A stretch of 64,000 nucleotides of DNA from Paenibacillus solani (GCF_001277345.1 NZ_LIUT01000001.1:3107045-3171044), one strand, 5' to 3'. Shown: positions 52,882-62,757, numbered from the stretch's first letter. Notes: generated from the letters alone by a model not told the origin. Numbers and translations: made by a program.

Positions 52882-54387
52882 TTACGACTGGCCAGCTCTC
52901 CACTCATCGAATTGCCGTTGATACTCATCCACGACCTCATCCAGACCGGCCGACTTCATAGCCGCCAGCATTTTGTCGTAGCCATCTTCAAATTTCACGA
53001 CTCCTTGCATGACCGGGTAAACACTGGTCTTCAGCTCGGCAATGCAATTCGCGTACTGCGAAGCTACGTTTGACGGATCAAAAGTGAAGCCGATCGTGAT
53101 GCTGTTCACCGCATCGTCGGCAACCGTCGTCCGGCGCTTCAGCCGTTCAGGGTCTGTGTTTGTTGGATAACGGTTCATCTCTACATGGCCGAGCAACCAG
53201 TACGGAAGCTCATAAGCCGGAGAACCGTTATCGTTCTTAGCCAGATAGTCCTTCGTATTCTTGCCGGTATCCTTCCAATGCACGTCCTTCACACCGCTTT
53301 GGACGAGATCCATGTTCTCCTGGCTGCTGTATACCCAGTTCAAAAATTGAACGCCAGCCTCCGGATGAGGGGATGTGGCCGATATGCCGTTGGAATTCCG
53401 GATCGCATAAGATCTGAACTTTGGCTGATCAGCCAAATAATAAATATCCAGTTTCGCGTCCGGGAACGTTTGGCGAATCGTGTCGCTCACGCCAACATCG
53501 CCAGGCCGGTACAAATAACGCCCCGCCAATTCTTCCTGATTGATGACTTCCGTCGGCGTTGTAAGCAAGTCGCTCATGATGAGCCCGCGCTTGTATGCCT
53601 TGTTCATGTACAATACATCTTTCTTGAACTCCTCGGTTTCAAACCAGGACTTCACATTCCCCTGCTGGTCCACGTAAATCATATTGTCCGCTACGGTAAA
53701 AGGGTAGGTATCGTACGTCGTATGAAGGAAGTAGGCAGGCTCCTCCAGCATCTTGATGTACACGTTCTTGTTGTCCTGCGGCCAGTTTTTCTTCAGCGTC
53801 TCCGCTGCATCTAGCAGCTCCTCCGGTGAAGTCGGTGGCTTCAGACCGTTGGCTTCAAGCAGGTCGGTACGGATCGTGAACATGCCGTCATTAAAAGCGG
53901 TATCCGCCCAGAAGTTCGGCACATAAGTGATCTTTCCGTTGATTTTGGACGATTCCCAAATCCATTCCGGCATGGAGGCTTTCAGCTCGCTGCCGTACTG
54001 ATCCAGCAGATCGTCGATCGGAATGATCCCGCCGCTGCCGGCGAGGACCGTCGGGCCTTTACTATCATGCATGATGGCGATCAGCTCGAATTCCTCACCC
54101 GTCGACATCATGAGGTTCGTCTTCTGATCCCATACGTCCCAAGCAATATATGTCGGTTCGTACGTAAGATTCAGACCATCCGCCTCAAGCTTCTCATTAA
54201 TCGCCTTGACCACCGATTCCAGATCCTGCGGCGCGGAACCCGGAAGCAAATACCGTACAGGCAGCTTGGCCACGCCGTCTTTCTCCCCACTTGCCGATTC
54301 GCTATCGCTCCCGCCGGAGCAGCCTGCGATCATGGAAACCATGAATATCGCGACCAAGAATAATGCTAGCGCTTTCCTTTTTTTCAT
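52882..54387 (-). CDS. Sugar-binding lipoprotein of an ABC importer (LplA-like)
   Basis: A 501-residue extracellular solute-binding protein. It has a lipoprotein signal peptide with the lipobox MIAGC (Cys23), a Ser/Gly/Glu linker and a type-1 binding fold (LPVRYLLPGSAPQDLE start; VQFLNWVYSSQENMDL near the end). Proteins of this group bind oligosaccharides for YtcP/LplB-type permeases. It lies downstream of the AraC-type regulator with a 125-base gap and opposite to the permease genes at 57240 and 58205, which is an uncommon arrangement. Confidence 0.9.
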   Translation of the reverse strand: MKKRKALALFLVAIFMVSMIAGCSGGSDSESASGEKDGVAKLPVRYLLPGSAPQDLESVVKAINEKLEADGLNLTYEPTYIAWDVWDQKTNLMMSTGEEFELIAIMHDSKGPTVLAGSGGIIPIDDLLDQYGSELKASMPEWIWESSKINGKITYVPNFWADTAFNDGMFTIRTDLLEANGLKPPTSPEELLDAAETLKKNWPQDNKNVYIKMLEEPAYFLHTTYDTYPFTVADNMIYVDQQGNVKSWFETEEFKKDVLYMNKAYKRGLIMSDLLTTPTEVINQEELAGRYLYRPGDVGVSDTIRQTFPDAKLDIYYLADQPKFRSYAIRNSNGISATSPHPEAGVQFLNWVYSSQENMDLVQSGVKDVHWKDTGKNTKDYLAKNDNGSPAYELPYWLLGHVEMNRYPTNTDPERLKRRTTVADDAVNSITIGFTFDPSNVASQYANCIAELKTSVYPVMQGVVKFEDGYDKMLAAMKSAGLDEVVDEYQRQFDEWRAGQS

Positions 54388-54512
54388 GTGTGTCTCCCCC
54401 TGTCTTCATTTTGTTTTGTCATGCAGTACGATTCCTATCTTAAGGAGACATTAGGGATGACGTATACTTCAAAATGATGGATTTCGCCATTTTAAAACGC
54501 TAGAAATGCCCG

Positions 54513-56792
54513 TTACTGAGCCTTTTTCGTCTCGATCGCATGCTGGCTTCTGAACTGTGCTGGCGAGATTTGATAATGTTTTTTAAATAACGTGTAGAAA
54601 TAGGTCGTATTTAGAATGCCGACTTGTTCGCTGATCGATTGAACGGATTCTTCGGTGCTCGCCAGAAGCTCCCTCGCTTTTTCCAATCGCACGGCATTCA
54701 GGTAATCGTTGAACGACAGCTCGCAATGTGCCTTGAACAGCTTGCCGACATAACTTCGGGATAGCTTTACCTCACCAGCAACCTGTTCGAGCGACATATC
54801 TGGTCTTGCATAATGCTTCCGTACATAGATCTGAATAAAATCCACTACCTCCGCGTGTCGAACCGTTCCCGATTCTTCAGACAGGCTGCACAGCCGCAGG
54901 GCGAGATCCTTTAAGGCATCCGCGGTTTCCTGAAGCGTCTGGAAACGGGTGATCCGCCGCGTAAAATCGAGGAAGAGGTCCGCGCTGTCCTGATTTTTCA
55001 CCGTATGGACATTGAGCTGCTTATATAGTCCGCCGATGAACTGGTTGAAGAAGAACATGACTTCATGATAGTTGTAATCGCGAATTTCCTTGATCCAATG
55101 ATCTATTTCCTTCTCCAGTTTATCGCGCTGCTGCAGTTTGATGGCTTCAATGATACGCTTCTCCCGCTTGTCCGGATACTGCGCCTCGGAATGCTCCGCC
55201 TCAGAGGCGATGATCGGATCGCCGTAAAACAGCCTGCCCTTGCCTTTAAAGAAACGTTGGTGGAAGCAGGACTGCGCGCAACCAAACGATTCGAGCAGCT
55301 CTGCGTATGTTTTCGCCGCGGTTCCAATACCGACCGTAACCGATACGCGGAGCGTACGGAGAATCTCGCCCTGGATCTCCTCCAGCATGCCCAATACATG
55401 AAGGGGAGGCCTGCTCTGTTTCATGGGGAGAATGATCGCCACGGTTCCGTCCTCGACAGTCGCCACACTTGCTCCTTCCGGCTCCAGCATTTGTTGTACC
55501 GCTCTGGCAACGGCAGCAGAGGAATACGATTGCAGCTCCTCATCCTCGCCTCCGGGTGAACCGTCCTGGCTGTCGAGCAGAAGTACTGCTGCCAAGAAAT
55601 AAGGTCCCCTGCCCTCTCCTGCCAAACGGCGATATGCCGTCTCGTCGCCGCCCTTCAGCAGCTGCAGCACATGAGCCGCTCGCGCGACGGAGGCCTCGGA
55701 TTCCATCGAGCGAATCTTCTCCGTCATTTCGGCGTACGTTGTGTCCAATATCGTAAATTCATTGATTTGCCGCTGGTTCTCCTTCATTTTCGGAATGGAA
55801 CTCATTTTTTCCAGTAGATGCCGAATTGGATTATATGCATGATGAGTCAGCCAAATCGACAAGAACATGCTAACCACAAAACATGCCAGTGCCAGAACCA
55901 GAGCCGAGGTACGTAAGGCCTGCATATTAAACAGCAAATTTTGATATTGACTTACGCTAATAAACGTCCAGTTCATATCCTTGGATTTGACGTAAGTAAC
56001 AAGGCTCTTGCGGCCATCAATGAAGCGGGTGAAATAGCCGCTCTTTGTATCCGATGCCAGAATGGATTGAACGTAGGATTCCTGCGAAATATCCTCCATG
56101 AACCTGGACCGATCCGAGTGGGTGATGATGGTCCCATTGTCGTCGATGACGTATAGCGAATCTACCGCTTCATTACTATAGCCTCCGATAAGATCCTGGA
56201 TGGTATCGGTGCTCATGTTGATCACGATCGCACCTTTGGAGCTTAGCGGCGAATAGTAGCTTGGGAGGAGGACAAAAGTAAGGACGTCTTCGCTCTGGTT
56301 TGCCGAAGTGGTGGATGAGATTGTGCGCGGGAACAGCTGAAAATAGGATGTATTCTTGCTGTTGATCTCCTCCAGCAGCACCTCCTCCTGCTCTTTGGTG
56401 ATGCCCTTCGTGTTCAAATACGTGACGTTAGAGCCGTTGTAAATCCCGATCGAATGGATGAACGGGTATGTGGATTGGACTCGGCTAAGAGTGCCGAACA
56501 CTCCATACTGTTTCAGCGGATCGGCTTCTTTGTCCAAGAGGGCGTTCACGATCTCCTTGTCGCTAAGCAAAAGATTGCCCACATTATATACCTGGTCGCG
56601 AATTACGCTGGATACTGCGCTGTTCTGCTTCAGCATCGACTCGGATATTTTCCCTACCTCCTTCGCGGTGCTCCAGGAGAACATCATATACAGGACGACG
56701 GTTACGAGGGCAATCATGGCTGCCGTAAGCAAAACAAAGTTGAGAAACATATTTCGGTAAACTGCATAACGGAATAATCGCTGCCGGATCAT
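54513..56792 (-). CDS. Membrane-bound AraC-family regulator (YesN/MsmR-type one-component sensor)
   Basis: A protein of about 759 residues. A membrane segment near 12-35, an extracellular dCache-like sensor (about 36-290), a second segment (about 293-315), a HAMP-like linker, a middle domain resembling the GGDEF-derived part of such regulators, and a C-terminal double HTH AraC domain (YARPDMSLEQVAGEVKLSRS; ISEQVGILNTTYFYTLFKKH). The ATG at 56792 follows AAGGAGGG; the frame reaches 56810. It probably senses a glycan outside and activates the binding-protein, permease and glycosidase genes. It is divergent from the permeases. Confidence 0.9.
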   Translation of the reverse strand: MIRQRLFRYAVYRNMFLNFVLLTAAMIALVTVVLYMMFSWSTAKEVGKISESMLKQNSAVSSVIRDQVYNVGNLLLSDKEIVNALLDKEADPLKQYGVFGTLSRVQSTYPFIHSIGIYNGSNVTYLNTKGITKEQEEVLLEEINSKNTSYFQLFPRTISSTTSANQSEDVLTFVLLPSYYSPLSSKGAIVINMSTDTIQDLIGGYSNEAVDSLYVIDDNGTIITHSDRSRFMEDISQESYVQSILASDTKSGYFTRFIDGRKSLVTYVKSKDMNWTFISVSQYQNLLFNMQALRTSALVLALACFVVSMFLSIWLTHHAYNPIRHLLEKMSSIPKMKENQRQINEFTILDTTYAEMTEKIRSMESEASVARAAHVLQLLKGGDETAYRRLAGEGRGPYFLAAVLLLDSQDGSPGGEDEELQSYSSAAVARAVQQMLEPEGASVATVEDGTVAIILPMKQSRPPLHVLGMLEEIQGEILRTLRVSVTVGIGTAAKTYAELLESFGCAQSCFHQRFFKGKGRLFYGDPIIASEAEHSEAQYPDKREKRIIEAIKLQQRDKLEKEIDHWIKEIRDYNYHEVMFFFNQFIGGLYKQLNVHTVKNQDSADLFLDFTRRITRFQTLQETADALKDLALRLCSLSEESGTVRHAEVVDFIQIYVRKHYARPDMSLEQVAGEVKLSRSYVGKLFKAHCELSFNDYLNAVRLEKARELLASTEESVQSISEQVGILNTTYFYTLFKKHYQISPAQFRSQHAIETKKAQ

Positions 56793-56959
56793 ATTCTCCC
56801 TCCTTGCCATTTGGTCATTATAATAGGTGAAATTTTATCCATTACTAACACGATATGTAATCTGTATGTTAATTGTAAGCATACTTCCTAGCGATCCAAT
56901 CACATGGAAGGGATACATATTTCACTCTAATCTTACATTTGCTCAGGGCATTCATCAAT

Positions 56960-56998
56960 ATGAAAACGCATTCTTTATTTTCCTTCCCAGGCTATAAT
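56960..56998 (+). promoter_or_regulatory. Permease promoter with a cre box over the -35 region
   Basis: TATAAT lies at 56993-56998. The 15 bases 56960-56974 (ATGAAAACGCATTCT) match the CcpA consensus WTGAAARCGYTTWNN at all but one position and cover the place of the -35 box. Binding there would repress transcription in glucose. The regulator gene lies on the other side of this 447-base gap and could share the site. Confidence 0.6.
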
Positions 56999-57017
56999 TT
57001 AATATGATCTTAGGACT

Positions 57018-57040
57018 AAACCCTTATAAAACAAGGGTTT
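57018..57040 (+). other. Leader hairpin before the permease genes
   Basis: AAACCCTT and AAGGGTTT form a perfect 8-bp stem about 20 bases after the -10 box, in a leader of about 240 bases. The rest of the leader (57041-57239) holds no gene. Confidence 0.45.
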
Positions 57041-57239
57041 TCGGTCATTCTTCAATTCGGATGAAGCTGTGCGAAATACTCGAATTTGAAGTTTTTTTCG
57101 TTTTTCAAAGCACGCAGCTATCCCTTCAAACCGTTCAATCTCCATTTTCATAGTTTACCGCTCGCGGCAACTCTCTTTACACTCAAGTCAGAACCGCTAC
57201 GCTTGCAAACCCATCACAAACGAAAGGACGTGCCCACCT

Positions 57240-58166
57240 ATGAAAAAAAGCCGCTCCGGCTTCCTGCGTGAAATCCGGTCGAACGGATCCGCTTACTTGC
57301 TTGTCATACCGGCAGCCATCTATACGCTGGTTTTCGGTTATTTAACGCTTCCCTACATGCTGATCGCATTCCAGAAATTCAACTTCAAAACGGGACTCTT
57401 CAATTCCCCTTGGGTCGGCTTTGACAACTTCAAGTTTTTCTTTTCGTCACCTCGAGCATGGGAGGTCACATTTAATACACTGAAACTTAATTTCTTATTC
57501 ATCGTCGTCGGCACTATTGCGGCTATGGCGCTGGCCATCCTCTTCAATGAACTGCGCAGCCGCTGGTTCTCGAGGGTGACCCAATCCACCATTCTGTTTC
57601 CGCATTTCTTGTCTTGGGTCATCGTCAGCTATATCATCTACAGCTTGCTGTCGACCGATTACGGTATCCTGAACCAGATCTTGGCATTCTTCAACATCGA
57701 TCCCATCAACTGGTATGCCTCGCCGCAATACTGGACCGGGATTCTTACGACTGCAGCGGTATGGAAGGACATTGGGATGAACCTTGTCATCTATCTAGCG
57801 GCCATTACGGGAATTGATGACAGTTACTACGAAGCCGGCCGAATCGACGGTGCCTCGCGCTGGCAGCTCATTCGCCATATTACCATTCCGCTCATGCTGC
57901 CGACCGTGTCCATTCTAACCCTATTGGCTTTGGGCAAAATCATGTACGGCAGCTTCGACATGATATACGCCATCGTGAAAGACAACGGTCTATTGTATCC
58001 GACCGTCGATGTCATCGACACGTATGTGTTCCGTTCCCTCCGCACCATCGGAAATCCGGCACAGGCGATGGCCGTTGGTCTGTATCAATCCGTGGTTGGA
58101 TTTATTCTCGTATGGAGCAGTAACAAAATCGTGAAAAAGGTGAATCCGGACCATGCCTTGTTCTAA
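57240..58166 (+). CDS. Sugar ABC transporter permease (LplB-like)
   Basis: A 308-residue membrane protein with six membrane segments. The EAA loop that contacts the ATPase is present near residue 200 (YYEAGRIDGASRWQLIRHI). Relatives are YtcP/LplB-type permeases for oligosaccharides. AAAGGACG precedes the ATG. It is the first gene of a two-gene operon; no ATPase gene is present, as usual for importers that share MsmX. Confidence 0.92.
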   Translation: MKKSRSGFLREIRSNGSAYLLVIPAAIYTLVFGYLTLPYMLIAFQKFNFKTGLFNSPWVGFDNFKFFFSSPRAWEVTFNTLKLNFLFIVVGTIAAMALAILFNELRSRWFSRVTQSTILFPHFLSWVIVSYIIYSLLSTDYGILNQILAFFNIDPINWYASPQYWTGILTTAAVWKDIGMNLVIYLAAITGIDDSYYEAGRIDGASRWQLIRHITIPLMLPTVSILTLLALGKIMYGSFDMIYAIVKDNGLLYPTVDVIDTYVFRSLRTIGNPAQAMAVGLYQSVVGFILVWSSNKIVKKVNPDHALF

Positions 58167-58204
58167 AGGTGAGTCGGAACCGTTCGGAAAGGAGCGAAAC
58201 TTAG

Positions 58205-59083
58205 ATGACATCCAGACCTAAATTTATCGATGGTGTAAACGCCGCAGTGATCGGCCTCATCTCCATCCTCTGCGTCCTACCGATGCTGCTAGTGCTTATG
58301 GTGTCCTTCACGGATGAAGCCAGCATTAAACAATTCGGATACCAGCTGTTTCCAACCGAACTGTCCCTTGATGCCTACAAGCTGCTTCTATTCGGCAGCA
58401 CGCCGCTATACAGGAGTTATATGATTTCGATCATTGTGACGGTAGTCGGCACAGTCCTTGCGGTCACCATTACGGCCATGGCCGGGTATACGCTAGCCGC
58501 CAAGCATATCCGTTATCGCAACAGACTCGGACTGTTCTTTTTCATCACGATGGTGTTTAACACGGGCTTGGTGCCCTGGTACCTGATCAACCTCAAACTC
58601 GGCATGAATAACACGATCTGGGCCCTGATCATTCCATCCTTGGTGTTCAACCCGTTCAACCTGTTTCTCGTGCGCAACTATATGTCCCAAATTCCGCCTT
58701 CCCTTTCGGAAGCGGCTAAAATCGATGGTGCAAGCGATTTCTTTATCGCATTCCGGATCTTCTTTCCGCTGTGCATGCCCGTCCTTGCCACCATCACGCT
58801 GTTCTATGGCATTGCCTACTGGAACAACTGGTTTAACGCCATTATGCTGGTGGACAATGAGAAGCTCTATCCCCTTCAATACCTGCTGTTCAAGCTAAAC
58901 TCCGAAATCAGCATGATCCAGCAGATGCAGAGCAGCGGAGCCATTCTTGGCAGCCAGACACTTCCTCAGGAATCGGTGAAGATGGCTACCGCCATTCTAA
59001 CGATCGGCCCGGTCGTGCTGTTCTACCCTTTCCTGCAGCGGTATTTTATTAAAGGTCTGCTGATTGGATCTGTGAAGGAGTAG
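58205..59083 (+). CDS. Sugar ABC transporter permease (LplC-like)
   Basis: A 292-residue membrane protein with six membrane segments and an EAA loop (LSEAAKIDGASDFFIAFRIF). It starts 38 bases after the first permease behind GGAAAGGAGCG. It pairs with that permease and the lipoprotein encoded at 52882. Confidence 0.92.
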   Translation: MTSRPKFIDGVNAAVIGLISILCVLPMLLVLMVSFTDEASIKQFGYQLFPTELSLDAYKLLLFGSTPLYRSYMISIIVTVVGTVLAVTITAMAGYTLAAKHIRYRNRLGLFFFITMVFNTGLVPWYLINLKLGMNNTIWALIIPSLVFNPFNLFLVRNYMSQIPPSLSEAAKIDGASDFFIAFRIFFPLCMPVLATITLFYGIAYWNNWFNAIMLVDNEKLYPLQYLLFKLNSEISMIQQMQSSGAILGSQTLPQESVKMATAILTIGPVVLFYPFLQRYFIKGLLIGSVKE

Positions 59084-59155
59084 GTGGCGTTTTAGCTATA
59101 CTTTCGCTGTGAAGGTCACAGGACATAGAGGCGGGAATCGAATCGTCTAGAACCA

Positions 59156-59189
59156 AAGAGGCTAACCGCGAGAGCGGTTAGCCTCTTTA
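59156..59189. terminator. Terminator after the permease operon
   Basis: A perfect 15-bp stem (AAAGAGGCTAACCGC with GCGGTTAGCCTCTTT) with a GAGA loop; it can also serve the convergent gene at 59222. Confidence 0.9.
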
Positions 59190-59221
59190 TATTGATGAAC
59201 AGTTGTTGGATTATTGTTCTA

Positions 59222-59839
59222 CTAACGCAAGCGATCCTTCATTTCTTCCAGAACAATTCCCCACCATGAAGAAGAACGCATCGCATCCGGATCCAAGTCT
59301 TTCAGCTCCCCTTTCATGCTGCTGAAAGCAGCCTTCCATTCACGCTGAGCCTGCATGGCATCCGGACGGGTCTTCGGCTTGATCTCCCCTCTCCTGAACT
59401 TCTCAAGCAGCTCGCGTGATTCTTCTGCCGTCAAGATCATAGGAGGAGGATCCGGCTGTAAGTGCTCTGTTTGTTGTTTGAATACGAGCACCCGGTCCAT
59501 AAATGCGAGAAGGCTATCGATGGAGGCGTTCATATAGGTGGATTTCTGTGCACCGCCCTCGGTTACTGCCCAAATCGCCCCTGTGTCTGTATTCATCGCG
59601 ACATGAAGTCCTTCGCCCCAAATCTCCCTTCCGATTGCGATATAGTCGCCATGAACGTTTTTAAGCTGAAGAGCTTCATGAAACTGAATACCTAAAGGAG
59701 GCTCCTGTTTATTAAAGTCCGGCAGTCCCCATAGTACCAGTAATTCTGCTGCATCCTCGGGCATCCCCAAGCTGTTTAAAGTATCCTTGGTATAAGACAG
59801 TGCTCCATGAGCATACAACGTTTCGTATTGCGGCTTCAT
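59222..59839 (-). CDS. SUKH-family (SUKH-4-like) protein
   Basis: A 205-residue cytoplasmic protein. The stretch from LVLWGLPDFNKQEPPLGIQF to DYIAIGREIWGEGLHVAMNT, GAIWAV and MNASIDSLLAFMDRVLVF follows the SUKH-4 pattern, a family of immunity proteins against polymorphic toxins. No toxin gene is visible nearby, so the role is inferred. AGGGAGG precedes the ATG. A 70-residue C-terminal extension is not typical. Confidence 0.7.
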   Translation of the reverse strand: MKPQYETLYAHGALSYTKDTLNSLGMPEDAAELLVLWGLPDFNKQEPPLGIQFHEALQLKNVHGDYIAIGREIWGEGLHVAMNTDTGAIWAVTEGGAQKSTYMNASIDSLLAFMDRVLVFKQQTEHLQPDPPPMILTAEESRELLEKFRRGEIKPKTRPDAMQAQREWKAAFSSMKGELKDLDPDAMRSSSWWGIVLEEMKDRLR

Positions 59840-59904
59840 ATAGATACCTCCCTTATAAACCTGAACCAGTACGCAGATTTAAATGCATTGTGACTGAACG
59901 CGAT

Positions 59905-60699
59905 CTATAGATATTCTTCAAAATAGAACGCTAACGCTTTCCGGGAATATCCGTCGCTTCCTTGCCACTCCGACATCGAGAAGAAATCGTCGTCCCTGCT
60001 CGGACGTGTGCGAGGCGTATCCTGCGGATCCAGTATGCCGGCATATCCCCAAACTTCCATAAGCACATCTCGTTCATGCTTGCTTGAAGGCAGAAGATCC
60101 TTCCAGCGCTTTTCCAGATGCCGGGGGCTTTCTTGATCACCGCATTCTTCGACAGCTCTAAGCAAATTGTGCAGGATCGCAATATCTTCGTCGCTCACCG
60201 ACACGCTCTCTTCATGGCTCAGCTGCTCCAGGTCCAGCCAGCAGTAGAGCAAGTGATTTAAACGGATGCCTCCCCATTTGACCTATTCGAAATTTAGCAC
60301 GTTCAAGTCGGCCTGTAGGTAGTCACGATCCGACTGAATCCCGGCATGATTGCAATCCCCGTAGCTGCTGTAATTCGGCAAGGCCGAGCGCCGTTCTTCA
60401 TACGTATGTAGTGGCTGGTGCGAGGTTAGTGCCCAGCTGGAGAGCGCGCTACGCAAATGAACCTGTCTAGTGGACAGGCTGTGCAGGAATGCATCAGCTA
60501 CCCTCTCTTTGGTAACCTCCTGGTGCAGGCTCTGCAGCCGCTGTATCAACTCGTCGTGTCCGATGGTGATGGGATCGAACATCAGTCCCTTATTTTTCGC
60601 GTAATCATAATCCTCCCCAGCGAACGGTAGAGGACTGCTCTTCCAGCCTCTGGATGACCAGAACGTTTGCATTAAGATCTTCTTTGCCTTTTTGTCCAT
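59905..60699 (-). pseudogene. Conserved hypothetical gene interrupted by an in-frame amber codon
   Basis: The frame from the ATG at 60699 reads to a TAG at 60283-60285 and continues open in the same frame to 59905. Before the stop the sequence reads DLNVLNFE, and after it VKWGGIRLNHLLYCWLDLEQ, with no break in similarity to a conserved Bacillales protein as I recall it (a single Arg or Gln codon is expected at the stop). So one base change created the TAG. The product would be about 265 residues. Function unknown. The next gene is a SUKH-like protein. Confidence 0.7.
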
Positions 60700-60815
60700 A
60701 CTCTCCACTTCCTACTTCCCATTTTTTCTTTTTTCTATCATATCAAAATAAGCCTTGAAAGCGAATATAAACGGCATCTAACTGCATTAAAAGAAGCTGC
60801 TCCACAACGACAACA

Positions 60816-60839
60816 ACCCGGCCATTATTCAGGCCGGGT
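60816..60839 (-). terminator. Hairpin after the dihydroxyacetone kinase gene
   Basis: ACCCGGCC and GGCCGGGT pair around an ATTATTCA loop, about 155 bases after the kinase stop; T-tract weak. Confidence 0.6.
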
Positions 60840-60995
60840 CAGATGGGGTATGAATGTTAGTTATGAATGTGGACAAGCAAAGGTCCGCGGGCGAAGAGCA
60901 TTACCAGCAAAGCACCTAAAACCCAGCTGCACCGCTTTCCCTCCAGATTTCCGGACCACACAAATTTGAACTTCTCTCTTATGAGAATCAGAAAA

Positions 60996-62756
60996 TCACT
61001 TCATCACCTTCGCAAGCTCCGTGAAAATAACCCCGAGCGCGTGAGCGCCAGCATCCGGGTAACCAATGCTGCGTTCGCCCACCGTACCTGCTCTGCCCAT
61101 TCGGGCAACAATGTCGGCAGTCTTCTGGGCGCCAACCACCGCCGCTTCCGCTGCTTTGGTTGCTGCCTGCTTCAATTCTTCGCCTTGCTCCGCACTCTGC
61201 GACCAGGCATCTGCGAAAGGTACGAGAGCATCAATCAATGTCTTGTCGCCAACGACAGCTCCTCTTCCGAACGATCTCTCACCCGTATCCTGGATTCCTT
61301 TAACGACGGCCTGCATCATATCAGCGACCTCTTGAACAGACAATTCCTGCTTCTGACCGGCAGATTTACTCGCCGCTCGGAATGCGGACCCCCAGATCGG
61401 TCCGGAAGCCCCGCCGCAATGCTCCATGATGATCATCGAGCAGGCATCGAGGAAATCACCGATATCACTGAGGTGTTGGTTTAGAATATCGTCCCATTCT
61501 TCCTTTAGCTGTTTGAAGCCCTTGGCCACACTCATGCCAAAGTCACCATCTCCCGCATGGGCGTCGAGCTCGCAGAAAGGAACTTCGTTCTCGATAATGA
61601 CCTCGCTCATTTGATCAACCAGAAATACAATATTTTGCAAGGATAGCTGATTGTTCTTAATCTCTGCTGCGGCAGCTTCCGTGTTATTTGTATACGAAAC
61701 CTTGCCCTCCGGCTTCTCTTCCTGGATTACCTCTACATAATTCACAGGCTCAAATGGACCTTTGATCGACAGTGCTGGCGCATCACATGGCGCAGACAGC
61801 CACTTCTTAAGCGTCTCATCCAGCTTCATAATCGTAACCGACGCGCCAGCCATATCGATGCTGGTCATATAATTGCCGACAAAAGCTTTGAATACCCGCT
61901 TGTTACGGGCTGTCAATTCTCGTATCACGGAATTGTTCAATAAGTACAGCTCCTGCAAGGGAGTGCCGCCAAATCCATTGATCAATACAGTAACCTCTTG
62001 TTCCACTGAGTCATTCATTTGCAAGTTGTCCAGCAAAGACGTGACCATCCGTTGGGCCAGCTCATCCGCAGGTACCGCTGTTTCTCTGCGAATGCCCGGT
62101 TCACCGTGAATGCCTACGCCATATTCCATCTCGTGATCTTCGATATGGAATGTCGGGGACCCCTTGGCAGGAACCGTACAGGATGTGAAAGCGAAGCCGA
62201 TGCTGCGCACATGGTCAATCGCATGCTGTGCCGCTTCCTTCACTTCAGGCAGGGACAGACCCGCTTCGGCCGCCGCTCCGGCTATCTTATGAACGAGTAC
62301 CGTTCCGGCAACTCCGCGTCTCCCTACTGTGTAGAGGCTGTCTTCCACAGCAATATCATCATCAACCTTGACATAATCTACTTGAAGACCGTCTTCGCTT
62401 GCGAGATGAGCGGCATTTTTGAAATTCATGATGTCGCCACTGTAGTTCTTGATGATTAGCAGAGTCCCCTTCTTGCTAGCAGAGTTCCGAATCGCTTGAT
62501 ATACCTGGATTTGGGAAGGCGAAGCAAACACATCCCCGCACACGGCAGCATCCAGCATACCGCTCCCCACGAATCCGGCATGAGCCGGTTCGTGTCCGCT
62601 TCCGCCGCCGCTGATCAGCGTCACTTTATCTTGATTGATCTCTTTTTTGGAAATCACTTTGAATTTGGAGTTGAAATCCAGCTCAGGATGCGCCAGCACT
62701 AGCCCATTGCACATTTCCCGAACCAGCGTTTCCGGCTCGTTCATCAATTTTTTCAT
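60996..62756 (-). CDS. Dihydroxyacetone kinase (fused DhaK-DhaL, ATP-dependent)
   Basis: A 586-residue enzyme that phosphorylates dihydroxyacetone to its phosphate. The N-terminal DhaK domain has LISGGGSGHEPAHAGFVG and the substrate-binding His in GVGIHGEPGIRR; the C-terminal DhaL domain has AHAGDGDFGMSVAKG, whose Asp residues bind ATP-Mg, and GRAGTVGERSIGYPDAGA. The fused form is the ATP-dependent class, not the PTS-dependent one. AAGGAGGTATAAC precedes the ATG. It starts two bases after the glycerol dehydrogenase stop. Confidence 0.95.
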   Translation of the reverse strand: MKKLMNEPETLVREMCNGLVLAHPELDFNSKFKVISKKEINQDKVTLISGGGSGHEPAHAGFVGSGMLDAAVCGDVFASPSQIQVYQAIRNSASKKGTLLIIKNYSGDIMNFKNAAHLASEDGLQVDYVKVDDDIAVEDSLYTVGRRGVAGTVLVHKIAGAAAEAGLSLPEVKEAAQHAIDHVRSIGFAFTSCTVPAKGSPTFHIEDHEMEYGVGIHGEPGIRRETAVPADELAQRMVTSLLDNLQMNDSVEQEVTVLINGFGGTPLQELYLLNNSVIRELTARNKRVFKAFVGNYMTSIDMAGASVTIMKLDETLKKWLSAPCDAPALSIKGPFEPVNYVEVIQEEKPEGKVSYTNNTEAAAAEIKNNQLSLQNIVFLVDQMSEVIIENEVPFCELDAHAGDGDFGMSVAKGFKQLKEEWDDILNQHLSDIGDFLDACSMIIMEHCGGASGPIWGSAFRAASKSAGQKQELSVQEVADMMQAVVKGIQDTGERSFGRGAVVGDKTLIDALVPFADAWSQSAEQGEELKQAATKAAEAAVVGAQKTADIVARMGRAGTVGERSIGYPDAGAHALGVIFTELAKVMK

Positions 62757-62757
62757 G

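Noticed and set aside
53185..53814. Plus-strand open frame opposite the binding-protein gene
   Set aside because: Shadow; composition reflects the other strand.
60867..61484. Plus-strand open frame opposite the dihydroxyacetone kinase gene
   Set aside because: The kinase frame has all domain motifs; this one has none.
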